From: Candidatus Abyssobacteria bacterium SURF_5
Lineage (GTDB): Bacteria; Abyssobacteria; SURF-5
Reading direction: 5' to 3'
NCBI GenBank assembly: GCA_003598085.1
Contig: QZKU01000017.1
Coordinates: 1 to 36,956, forward strand
Length of the DNA stretch: 36,956 nt
Shown: positions 23,294-31,562 of the stretch, piece after piece
Numbering within the stretch: the stretch's first letter is position 1
Layout of the letters: the number at the start of each line of letters is the position of its first letter
Position numbers and translations under genes: made by a program
The notes under the pieces: generated by a model
The model's input: only the letters and a program-made list of their open reading frames with translations
What the model was told of the DNA's origin: nothing
Database searches by the model: none

Positions 23294-24880
23294 CTACATC
23301 TTTGCCTTCAGCGGGACAGCCGTCATCACTACAGGTGAAAATTGGAGGAAAAGATGGCCGTCATCCATTAACTGCTGAATTCGTGCATTGTCCATCGCGT
23401 TGTCCAGCCCGAGAGCGCGATAAATCAGTTTTTCCCCGTTTATGTCCATCTCAAACAGGTTGCCCGTCGCCACAAGTTCCATATCATCCGCGGCATGTGG
23501 AAGTTTGTGTCTCAAATCGGGAATTACGGAGTTGCTGCAGATATAAAAAACTGCCTTCTTTTCATTTACCATGTACGAAGGCATGTTCACCAAATACAGT
23601 TTTTTGCCTTTACGTGGCTGAATCGATCCCGCCAGATACACTCCTTCGACTGTGCTCACGATGTTTCGCTCGATAGTCGATGCCACAGCCCAATAGGCGC
23701 GCCTCTCCAAATTGCCGGTGATACCCGCCGCCGCAACTAACAGAGATATGCCCACGTAGAGTATGTGCCGCATATTCCCCAGAAAAAGGCGCCTGTTCAA
23801 GTTGGCAAAGGCGTTTTCAAACGGATATGCGGCTGCGGCGGCCGCATCCCTTAGAAGCAATGAAAGGAAGCAGGAGAAGAATGCAAGCGGAAGACAGAAA
23901 TAACGCTCATTCGGTCCGCCGGCCGCAAGCGAAATGGCAAGCACCGATCCGAGCGAGCTGAACAGAAACAGAAAACCTGCAGCCGTCCTTCGATAAAAAA
24001 TGTAAATCAGAAATACCAGGCCCAGCGCCAGAACGAGCAAGCTGGCTTGCGTGGTCGATAAGTGCATCCCGGAGGCGATCCGGTTAAAATCGAACAGCCG
24101 AATTATGGTCTCGAACGTCAGGTGCGGGATCCGCGGAAACAATTGCGCAAACGAGAACGGAGAAAGTTGTGCGCCCACTATGCTCTTCAGCATCATCAGC
24201 AAAGCCGGAAGCAGGATCAGTAACATCGTGCGACCGAGGAATCCTTTTACCACTTGCCTTCTCCGGTCCGCCGCTGAGGATTTGAACTGCGGAAAACTGT
24301 GGAAAAGAAAATCATACAGGAACAGAACCCCGGACGTGACTATCCCCTGCTCCATGCACAGGACCGACGCAATATATGCTGCGAGGCAGAAAACCAGAAA
24401 AGCCGCCCTCTTTCTCTCCAGGTACAGGCTGTACAGAAAGAGCGAAGCTAGAGAGAAAAAAGTCATTGCGATCGTGGAAGTACACGTCTTCCAGTAGATA
24501 ACTTCCGAATGAGGAACGGCCGTTGCATAGATCAGCGCGGCAAGAAAGCCTCCTGCCAGTCCCCCCGCAATTTTCCGGAACAGAATCATCACGAGGATCG
24601 AAGAGCACACGAAGAAAAAGAAACTGACAGCCGTAAAATACGCCGGCTCGAACACGTCGAAGTATGCGGGAAGCGTTATGAAAAACAGGCCAAGAGGATA
24701 ATAATGATAAAAACAGGAAGGCTTCCACAGAATGCTTGCCTTTTCCGCGCGCACATATTCAATGAAAGCGAAATCGTCGCCGACAAAATAGAACGTGAAG
24801 CTCTCCCCGTACTCGTACAAGATTACGCAGGCAAGCAGAAAACTGAAGAAAACAAATGCCGGAAGTAATCGCCTGTTCAT
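23294..24880 (-). CDS. GT-C-like polytopic membrane protein, probable glycosyltransferase
   Basis: A 528-residue protein with about 11-12 hydrophobic helices and a soluble C-terminal 120 residues. The first extracytoplasmic loop holds YFVGDDFAFIEYVR (about 31-44), an Asp-Asp motif at the position of the GT-C acidic pair, then HYYPLGLFFITLPAYF. It resembles uncharacterised dolichyl-phosphate-mannose-type transferases found in uncultured bacteria. The acceptor is unknown. The gene looks somewhat more AT-rich than its neighbours. It is first of the pair and has its own strong promoter at 24999-25027. A Dpm/ArnC-type donor synthase is not in the window. Confidence 0.72.
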   Translation of the reverse strand: MNRRLLPAFVFFSFLLACVILYEYGESFTFYFVGDDFAFIEYVRAEKASILWKPSCFYHYYPLGLFFITLPAYFDVFEPAYFTAVSFFFFVCSSILVMILFRKIAGGLAGGFLAALIYATAVPHSEVIYWKTCTSTIAMTFFSLASLFLYSLYLERKRAAFLVFCLAAYIASVLCMEQGIVTSGVLFLYDFLFHSFPQFKSSAADRRRQVVKGFLGRTMLLILLPALLMMLKSIVGAQLSPFSFAQLFPRIPHLTFETIIRLFDFNRIASGMHLSTTQASLLVLALGLVFLIYIFYRRTAAGFLFLFSSLGSVLAISLAAGGPNERYFCLPLAFFSCFLSLLLRDAAAAAAYPFENAFANLNRRLFLGNMRHILYVGISLLVAAAGITGNLERRAYWAVASTIERNIVSTVEGVYLAGSIQPRKGKKLYLVNMPSYMVNEKKAVFYICSNSVIPDLRHKLPHAADDMELVATGNLFEMDINGEKLIYRALGLDNAMDNARIQQLMDDGHLFLQFSPVVMTAVPLKAKM

Positions 24881-24928
24881 AGAATGAGGCAGATTCGCGA
24901 CGGGTCAAGGAAGGTTCTTTTTATGCTC

Positions 24929-24957
24929 AAAATTTCTTCGCCCCGCTCAGGATGAAA
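24929..24957. repeat. Possible degenerate dispersed repeat in the GT-C leader
   Basis: The segment containing TTTCTTCGCCCCGCTCAGGA resembles the common intergenic element TTCTTCGC..CGCTCAGGATGA seen in many genomes. It lies inside the predicted 5' leader of the GT-C gene pair. Assignment rests on memory of the motif only. Confidence 0.3.
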
Positions 24958-24998
24958 AGAAAAATCCAGGGAATATGCGCGAAGGTGGAAACAATAAA

Positions 24999-25027
24999 AT
25001 TATATCGGCTCGCTCGTTCCAAGTCAA
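24999..25027 (-). promoter_or_regulatory. Near-consensus promoter for the GT-C pair
   Basis: Minus-strand TTGACT (25027-25022) and perfect TATAAT (25004-24999) are exactly 17 bases apart. The -35 box overlaps the mfd stop codon (25026-25024). Transcription would start near 24992, giving a leader of about 110 bases before the ATG at 24880. Confidence 0.72.
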
Positions 25028-28000
25028 CGTTTCGCGGCGGCAACTTGCCGGTTGGGGGCGGCCGGCTCTTCCTTGCGCTTCGTCCTGAGGATAGCCAGGC
25101 GCCGGACAACTTCGATGGAATCGCGCAGGAGCTCTTCCGGTTCGAGCTTGCCCGCCGGCATCAGCAGCCGCAATCCGCCCATAGTCTCCAAATGCAGCTT
25201 TTTGCCGAAAGTCCGCGACAGATCGGCCAGTTCGTCAGCCGTGAAATCCTTTCCGGGAGCCGGACGATACAAGATGTTGCCGCCGATCTTGCCGATGAAT
25301 TCGAGCCCGGCAGCCGCCCCCAAAACGCGCACGCGCGCGAGATCCACCAGATTTCGCGTCTCCGGCGGAATTTGACCATAGCGATCTTGTATCTCCTCCA
25401 CAATCTGGTCGACGTGAGCTTCGCTGCGCGCCAATCCTATCTTCTTGTATAGCGAAAGCTTCTGCGACGGCGACGAGACGTAGCTGTCCGGAATCAGGCT
25501 GTCCAACTCGAATTCCGCCGTCGGCAACAACAGTTTTTCCGGCTTCTCCCCCCGCAGTTCGGCCACCGCCTCCTCCAGCAGTTGGCAATACATCTCGAAA
25601 CCGACCGCGGCAATATCTCCGTGCTGTTCCGCTCCAAGGATGTTTCCCGCGCCTCGAATCTCGAGATCGCGCAGCGCAATCTTGAAACCGGAGCCCAATT
25701 CGGAAAATTCTTCGATCGCCTTCAGCCGCTTCTGCGCCACTTCGCTCAGGGCCTTATGGCCGGGGATAAGCAGATATGCATAGGCCCGATGCTTGTATCG
25801 GCCCACCCGCCCGCGCAATTGGTACAGGTCGGCCAGCCCAAATGCGTCGGCCCGATTGATGAGCATCGTGTTGACGGTCGGGATATCCAGCCCGGACCCG
25901 ATGATCGTCGTGCATGTCAGCACGTCGATCTCCTTTTCGAGAAATCTTTCCATTACCGATTGCAGTTCCCGCTCGCGCATCTGGCCGTGCGCCGTCTCGA
26001 TGCGCGCCTCCGGAATCAGCCTGCGCAGAAAGTTTGCCATCCTGTTGATCGTTTCGACCCGGTTGTGCACGAAAAAGACCTGCCCCTCGCGAGCCATCTC
26101 GCGCAAAACAGCTTCGCGGATCAGCTTCTCGTTGTACTCCGCAACCACCGTGATCACCGACAGCCGCTCCTCAGGCGCCGTATTGATCACGCTCATGTCG
26201 CGAACCCCCATGAGCGCCATGTGGAGTGTGCGCGGGATCGGAGTGGCCGTCAGCGTCAAGACATCCACCATTTTTCGAAGCTGTTTCAAGCGCTCCTTGT
26301 GAGCCACGCCAAACCGCTGCTCTTCGTCGATGACGATCAGTCCGAGATTCTTGAACGCGATATCATTCTGGATCAGACGATGTGTCCCGATCACGATATC
26401 GATTTTGCCCTCGGCGACCTCAGCCACTATCTTCTTCTGCTCGGCCGCCGACTTGAACCGGCTGAGCATCTCGACGCGCACCGGATAATCGGCGAGCCGT
26501 TCCCTGAACGTCGTGTAATGCTGCTGGGCCAGAATTGTCGTCGGCACCAGAATGGCCACCTGCCGCGAATCCATGACGCACTTGAATGCCGCCCGCAATG
26601 CAACTTCCGTCTTGCCGTAGCCGACGTCCCCGCAGATGAGACGGTCCATGGGGTGCGGGCGTTCCATATCCTCTTTCACGTCCTCAATTGCCGAAAGCTG
26701 ATCCTCTGTTTCGCGGTAGAGGAACGCCTCCTCGAATTCACCCTGCCATCGGCCGTCCTGCGAAAATTCAATCCCCGGCAGCACCTGCCGCGCGGCATAC
26801 AGGTCCAGCAACTCGCCCGCCATATCGCGTATCGCCCGCCGCACCCGCTCCTGCACGCGAAACCAGGCGGTTCCGCCCAGTTTATACAGCTTCGGCGGCT
26901 CATCATCGGAGCCGACATACTTCTGCACCAGTTGCAGCATGTTCACCGGAACGTACAGCTTGTCGCCATCCAAGTACTCGAGCACCAGGAACTCGCTTTT
27001 CTGCTCCGGCAGATAGACTATCCCGCGGTATAAGCCGATGCCATGGTTGACGTGCACAACGTAATCGCCTACGCGAAGGTCGGTGAAATTCGCGATGGGG
27101 GCGCCCCCCTTGAATTTCTTTCGCGGGCGGCGATGCGTGTACCGCTGAAAAATTTCCTGGTCGCTCGCCACCACAAGCTCGGCTTCGTCCAGAGCAAATC
27201 CGTTCTTCAGGCGGCCAAGAGTGATTAATAATTGAGTCCGCTCCTGATAGGCTGCATGGAAATGCGGATGCATGCCCGCATCCTGAAGGAGTTCCATCAG
27301 GCGCTTGCTCTCGCCCTGGTTGTTACAGACGATTACCACCTGGTATCGTTTCTGCAGCCATTCGTCAAGCTTGTCGACAAAAGCGGTCAGCCGGCCCGAG
27401 ATAGGTTCCAGCGAGTGGCATTGAACGGTGAGACCGGCGGCTTCCGAAAATCTGTCCGAGCTTTGCTTGAAACGGCTGAGGCAGAGCATCGGAAGAACGC
27501 TGCCCTGCAAAACTCCGTCGAGAGTGGCTATCGGTTCGCGTCCCATATCAAAGGCTGGAGCCGCGAGCGCCGAGCCGGCTTCGGCCTCAATGGCGAGGGG
27601 TTCATCCCATACCACCATCGCATCCTCAGGCAAATATTCAAAGAGAGTGGTCCTGTCGCCCTCGGAATCCGGCGAATCGATCCAGAAATTTCGCGGCATT
27701 ATCTCCATCTGTTGGACCTGCTCGAAGGAACGCTGCGAAAGCGGGTCGAATACCCGTATCGATTCGATCTCGTCTCCGAAAAACTCAAGCCGGTAAGGGT
27801 CCTCCGCGCATATAGGAAAGATGTCCACGATGCCGCCCCTGATGCTGAACTCTCCGCGGGTATCAATCATCGAGCGCCTGCGATAGCCGCGCTCAACCAG
27901 CGCCAGGCTGAGCTGCTCCAGCGGCCAGTTGTCTCCCGTATGCAGTGAAAGCAGCAGCGGCTCAACCCGTCCCGGCTTCGCCAGGTATTGCAGGAGCGAA

Positions 28001-28371
28001 CGTACCGGCGCAACGATGAACGGACGCTTCCTGTTCTTTGCGCTGTTCAACAACGCCCTCAATGTCAGCATCCGCTCCGAAACGTTCTGGTCCGGCGGCA
28101 AGACGTCGGATGGAGGAAGATATTCGCGAGGAGGAAACAGGTGAAGCGGCTTGTGCCGGTAAAAGCTTTCCAGATCGCCCAACGCGGTCTCCGCCGCATC
28201 CCGGGTCGAAGTGACATACAGCAACACCCGATCCGAAGCTTCCGCAAGCTCCGCCGCAAACAACCGGCGCGCAGCGCCCCACAACCCGTAGGCCCAGACA
28301 AAGCGACCGCCCCCACCGACGGATTCGGCGGCTTCTCGAAAAACTGCAGTATTTCGTACTCTCTCTATCAT
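25024..28371 (-). CDS. mfd: Transcription-repair coupling factor Mfd
   Basis: A 1115-residue ATP-driven DNA translocase that removes stalled RNA polymerase and recruits UvrA. The N-terminal UvrB-homology region (about 1-350, degenerate Walker A) is followed by the RNA-polymerase-interacting domain with DYVVHVNHGIGLYRGI (about 434-449). The translocase core has Walker A GDVGYGKTEVA near 580, DEEQ near 680, TATPIPRTLHMAL near 707 and QLRGRVGR near 852. The C-terminal TRCF domain runs from about 950. Slightly shorter than E. coli Mfd (1148). The Shine-Dalgarno is weak. It stands 106 bp downstream of dxs on the same strand, separated by a hairpin. Confidence 0.97.
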   Translation of the reverse strand: MIERVRNTAVFREAAESVGGGGRFVWAYGLWGAARRLFAAELAEASDRVLLYVTSTRDAAETALGDLESFYRHKPLHLFPPREYLPPSDVLPPDQNVSERMLTLRALLNSAKNRKRPFIVAPVRSLLQYLAKPGRVEPLLLSLHTGDNWPLEQLSLALVERGYRRRSMIDTRGEFSIRGGIVDIFPICAEDPYRLEFFGDEIESIRVFDPLSQRSFEQVQQMEIMPRNFWIDSPDSEGDRTTLFEYLPEDAMVVWDEPLAIEAEAGSALAAPAFDMGREPIATLDGVLQGSVLPMLCLSRFKQSSDRFSEAAGLTVQCHSLEPISGRLTAFVDKLDEWLQKRYQVVIVCNNQGESKRLMELLQDAGMHPHFHAAYQERTQLLITLGRLKNGFALDEAELVVASDQEIFQRYTHRRPRKKFKGGAPIANFTDLRVGDYVVHVNHGIGLYRGIVYLPEQKSEFLVLEYLDGDKLYVPVNMLQLVQKYVGSDDEPPKLYKLGGTAWFRVQERVRRAIRDMAGELLDLYAARQVLPGIEFSQDGRWQGEFEEAFLYRETEDQLSAIEDVKEDMERPHPMDRLICGDVGYGKTEVALRAAFKCVMDSRQVAILVPTTILAQQHYTTFRERLADYPVRVEMLSRFKSAAEQKKIVAEVAEGKIDIVIGTHRLIQNDIAFKNLGLIVIDEEQRFGVAHKERLKQLRKMVDVLTLTATPIPRTLHMALMGVRDMSVINTAPEERLSVITVVAEYNEKLIREAVLREMAREGQVFFVHNRVETINRMANFLRRLIPEARIETAHGQMRERELQSVMERFLEKEIDVLTCTTIIGSGLDIPTVNTMLINRADAFGLADLYQLRGRVGRYKHRAYAYLLIPGHKALSEVAQKRLKAIEEFSELGSGFKIALRDLEIRGAGNILGAEQHGDIAAVGFEMYCQLLEEAVAELRGEKPEKLLLPTAEFELDSLIPDSYVSSPSQKLSLYKKIGLARSEAHVDQIVEEIQDRYGQIPPETRNLVDLARVRVLGAAAGLEFIGKIGGNILYRPAPGKDFTADELADLSRTFGKKLHLETMGGLRLLMPAGKLEPEELLRDSIEVVRRLAILRTKRKEEPAAPNRQVAAAKR

Positions 28372-28391
28372 TTGTAAGGAAAGACACTACA

Positions 28392-28431
28392 CCCCTCCCG
28401 CAACCCAAAGGGATAGGGGGTTGCGTAGGGG
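28392..28431. repeat. Inverted repeat between dxs and mfd
   Basis: CGCAACCC (28400-28407) and GGGTTGCG (28418-28425) form a perfect 8-bp stem, extended by CCCCT (28392-28396) with AGGGG (28427-28431). There is no T run after it on the minus strand, so it is a possible processing hairpin, leader structure or dispersed repeat more than an intrinsic terminator. Confidence 0.45.
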
Positions 28432-28477
28432 ATAGCAAAAACCCGATCCTGCCGGCATTGGTAAGCCAGCGGTATTA

Positions 28478-30397
28478 TTATATCATTTTGCGGGGCGTTG
28501 TTTCGACACCGGCCTTCAGCATCTTTTTCGCCGCATCGATCAGTCCCTGCGAGCTCAGCCCGTACTTGCGCAAGAGCGCCGGGCGCGGCCCATGTTCAAT
28601 ATATTTGTCCGGAAATCCAACGATACTGAAAACGGCCGGTCTGTCCGGCTTGATCCGAACCAGCAGCTCGAGCAGGGCTGCGCCGAAGCCTCCCGCCGCA
28701 ACGCCGTCCTCGATCGTGATGATCCCTTTCACTTTCTCAGCAAGCCGGCAGTAGAAGCGCTCATCAAGCGGCTTTACAAAACGTGCATTTACCACCGCCG
28801 CGTTGATGCCCTCTTTCGCCAGTTCCTGAGCGGCAATAACCGCTTGTTCCACCATGGTCCCCAGCGCCACAAAAGCTATGTCTTCACCTTCAAGCAGCAG
28901 TTCCGGCTCTCCGGCATGTTTGGGAGCAGTCGGCTGAATGACTACTTCGGTCGAGGAGGAGCCGCGCGGATAGCGGATCGCAACCGCCCGCGGTTGCTCT
29001 TTCGCCCAGTCCAGCATCACCTTCAGCTCCTGCGTGCTGCGCGGAGACATGATGACGATATTGGGCAGGTTTCTCAAATACGCGATGTCAAAGAGGCCGT
29101 GATGCGTCGGCCCGTCGCTTCCCACAATGCCTGCACGGTCGATCGCAAAAAGGACCGGAAGATTTTGCAGGCACACATCGTGGCAGATCTGGTCGTAGGC
29201 GCGCTGGAGAAACGTCGAGTAAACGGCGACAACCGGCCGATACCCCTGGTTGGCAAGGCCGGCGGCAAAGGTCACCGCATGCTGCTCCGCGATGCCCACG
29301 TCAAAAAATCGATCGGGGAATCTCTCGGCAAACTCGGAAAGGCCGGTCCCCTCGGCCATCGCGGCGGTTACGGCCGCCACCGTCGGGTCCTTCTTCGCCA
29401 TCTCTATCAGATGCTTTCCAAAAACCTGACAGTAATGAGGCCCGTTCGGCGCATCGGTCGGCGGCGGCAGAGGTTCTCCGGTCTCGATGTTAAAGGCGCG
29501 GATGCCATGGAAACTGCTGGGCTCCGCCTCCGCATATTCATACCCCTTTCCTTTCTTCGTCAGCACGTGCAACAGGATCGGTATGCGGAAGGCCGCAAGC
29601 TTCTGCAGCGTCTCGATCAGGATGTCAAGATCGTGCCCATCGACCGGTCCGACATATTTAAAGCCAAGCTCTTCGAAAAGCATCCCCGGCTTCAGCAAGG
29701 TCGCGGCGCTCTTCTGCACGCGCTTCGCCGTCTCGAAAAGACGCGAGCCAATGGCCGGGATCCGTTTCAAGATGTATTCCACATCGCCTTTGAACCTGTT
29801 GTAGGCGGAAGCGGTTATCAGCCGGCTGAGGTAAAGCGACAAAGCGCCAACACTTTGCGAGATCGCCATTTCATTGTCGTTGAGGATGACGATCAGGTCT
29901 TTGCCCATGTGACCCACATGATTGAGCGCCTCGAAGGCAAGGCCGCCGGTCATCGAGCCGTCGCCGATCAGGGCGACCGTCTTGAATTTCTGCCCCGCCA
30001 GATCGCGCGCGCACGCGATTCCCGCCGCCGAGGAAATGCTGGTGCTGGCGTGGCCGGTGGTGAAACAATCGTACGGGCTTTCGTCGCGGTTCGGGAATCC
30101 CGCAAGGCCGCCCAGTGTGCGGAGCGTCTGGAAATCCTCGCGCCTGCCGGTTATCAGCTTGTGCGCGTATGCCTGGTGTCCGACATCGAAAATGATCTTG
30201 TCGTGCGGCGCATCAAACACGTAATGTATCGCCAGTATCAGGTCTACCGCTCCCAAACTGGATGCGAGGTGACCGCCGTGGCGCGACGTCGTTGTTATGA
30301 TCTCCTGCCGGATTTCGGTGGCAAGCTGCGCCAGCTGCGACCGCGAAAGCGCCTTTAAATCCTTGGGACAATTAATGCGATCAAGAATTCTTTCCAT
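28478..30397 (-). CDS. dxs: 1-deoxy-D-xylulose-5-phosphate synthase
   Basis: A 639-residue thiamine-diphosphate enzyme condensing pyruvate with glyceraldehyde-3-phosphate, the first step of the MEP isoprenoid pathway. HGGHLASSLGAVDL (about 40-53) supplies the catalytic His region. The ThDP motif is GDGSMTGGLAFEALN through NDNEM (about 150-180). DRAGIVGSDGPTHHGLFD (about 418-435) and MSPR follow in the transketolase central domain. AAGGTGA lies 10 bases before the ATG. It is the last gene of xseA-xseB-ispA-dxs, 21 bp after ispA. Confidence 0.97.
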   Translation of the reverse strand: MERILDRINCPKDLKALSRSQLAQLATEIRQEIITTTSRHGGHLASSLGAVDLILAIHYVFDAPHDKIIFDVGHQAYAHKLITGRREDFQTLRTLGGLAGFPNRDESPYDCFTTGHASTSISSAAGIACARDLAGQKFKTVALIGDGSMTGGLAFEALNHVGHMGKDLIVILNDNEMAISQSVGALSLYLSRLITASAYNRFKGDVEYILKRIPAIGSRLFETAKRVQKSAATLLKPGMLFEELGFKYVGPVDGHDLDILIETLQKLAAFRIPILLHVLTKKGKGYEYAEAEPSSFHGIRAFNIETGEPLPPPTDAPNGPHYCQVFGKHLIEMAKKDPTVAAVTAAMAEGTGLSEFAERFPDRFFDVGIAEQHAVTFAAGLANQGYRPVVAVYSTFLQRAYDQICHDVCLQNLPVLFAIDRAGIVGSDGPTHHGLFDIAYLRNLPNIVIMSPRSTQELKVMLDWAKEQPRAVAIRYPRGSSSTEVVIQPTAPKHAGEPELLLEGEDIAFVALGTMVEQAVIAAQELAKEGINAAVVNARFVKPLDERFYCRLAEKVKGIITIEDGVAAGGFGAALLELLVRIKPDRPAVFSIVGFPDKYIEHGPRPALLRKYGLSSQGLIDAAKKMLKAGVETTPRKMI

Positions 30398-30418
30398 GCG
30401 TGATTCACCTTGAAAAGA

Positions 30419-31294
30419 TTACATGTTCCGAGCGCCGATAAAATCGGCGATGGCAGCAAGCACCGCGGCACGCGGGCCGAAAGGCGCCAAATGCTTTTTC
30501 GCCTGGTTTAACAATCCCTGGCACTGCTGGCGAGACTGGCTTACCCCGAAAACCTTCGGATAGGTCGGTTTCCCCTGCTCCGCATCCGTGCCGGCGTCCT
30601 TGCCGGAGATTTCAGCGGGCGATTCGACATTGATTATATCGTCGGCGATCTGAAATGCAAGCCCCAGCGAGCGCCCGTACCCGGTTAATTCCTTGAGGGC
30701 TGCTTCATCCGCATGAGCAAGAATCGCGCCCATTCGCACGGCGGCGGTAATGAGAGCCCCTGTCTTGTGTGAGTGAATGTATTCCAAAGCGGGCACTGTC
30801 AACTCTTTACCGGTCCATTCGATGTCGGCAACCTGCCCCCCGATCATTCCTGCGGTGCCCGATGCCCCGGCAAGCTCGGCCACCAATTGCGCTACAAGAT
30901 CGGACGGACAGCGGCTGAGGGTTTCAAAAGCGATGGTCAGGAGACCGTCTCCTGCCAGTATTGCGATCGCTTCGCCGAATTTGCGGTGGACGGTCGGTTG
31001 TCCTCTCCGAAACTGACCGTTATCGAGTGCGGGGAGATCGTCGTGAATAAGAGAGTATGCATGCACCATCTCGATTGAGCAAGCGGCCGGCAAAACCACG
31101 GCATCCGCCCCGCCGCACACTTCGAAGGCGGCAAAGACAAGAATTGGTCTGATCCTCTTGCCGCCGGCGAAGACGCTATAGCGCATCGCCTCGCACACCG
31201 ATTTCTCCAGCCCCGCCGGCTGCGGCAGAAGATGGTCTAATTCCCGGTCGACAAGCTCCTTTTTTTCCGCCAGATACTGCTTGAGATCATTCAT
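30419..31294 (-). CDS. ispA: Polyprenyl (geranyl/farnesyl) diphosphate synthase IspA
   Basis: A 291-residue trans-prenyltransferase making farnesyl diphosphate from IPP and DMAPP. GGKRIRP (44-50) binds IPP. The first Asp-rich motif is HDDLPALDN (84-92, DDxxxxD form) followed by RRGQPTVHRKFGEAIAILAGD. The second Asp-rich motif, near 216-222, reads DDIIN in place of the common DDILD, a variant also seen in other bacterial IspA proteins; the D-to-N change may affect metal binding slightly. The ATG overlaps the xseB stop region by 8 bp, so translation is coupled. Confidence 0.94.
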   Translation of the reverse strand: MNDLKQYLAEKKELVDRELDHLLPQPAGLEKSVCEAMRYSVFAGGKRIRPILVFAAFEVCGGADAVVLPAACSIEMVHAYSLIHDDLPALDNGQFRRGQPTVHRKFGEAIAILAGDGLLTIAFETLSRCPSDLVAQLVAELAGASGTAGMIGGQVADIEWTGKELTVPALEYIHSHKTGALITAAVRMGAILAHADEAALKELTGYGRSLGLAFQIADDIINVESPAEISGKDAGTDAEQGKPTYPKVFGVSQSRQQCQGLLNQAKKHLAPFGPRAAVLAAIADFIGARNM

Positions 31295-31562
31295 CGAAGA
31301 GCGATTCCCCGGCCGCGTTTTCCTTTTTCTTGGGTTCCTCAGACTCGACGAAGGGGACTTCCTTCAGTATGTCCTCTTCATCCTTGATCAGCATCGAAAC
31401 TTTTTTTTGCGCTTGCTTCAGTTTCTTCTCGCACAGGCGCGACAGCTTGATGCCTTCTTCGAACTTCTTCAAGGTCTCCTCGAGAGAAAGGTTCCCCTCT
31501 TCCAGCTGCTCCACGATCCTCTCGAGATTGGTGAGTGCCTCTTCGAAACTCGGTTCAGCCAT
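31287..31562 (-). CDS. xseB: Exodeoxyribonuclease VII small subunit
   Basis: A 91-residue protein from the ATG at 31562, which has AGGAGGG about nine bases upstream; a start at 31583 would sit deeper inside xseA. The family core FEEALTNLERIVEQLEEG, LSLEETLKKFEEGIKL and LCEKKLKQAQKKV is complete, forming the two-helix hairpin that decorates XseA. The C-terminal 25 residues are acidic (ESEEPKKKENAAGESLFDE). It overlaps both xseA (8 bp) and ispA (8 bp). Confidence 0.94.
   Translation of the reverse strand: MAEPSFEEALTNLERIVEQLEEGNLSLEETLKKFEEGIKLSRLCEKKLKQAQKKVSMLIKDEEDILKEVPFVESEEPKKKENAAGESLFDE

Noticed and set aside
25582-27033. 483-codon plus-strand open frame antisense to mfd
   Set aside because: It mirrors the well-conserved Mfd translocase core and has no recognisable motif of its own.
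28592-30358. 588-codon plus-strand open frame antisense to dxs
   Set aside because: A shadow of a highly conserved GC-rich gene; no domain, no ribosome site.
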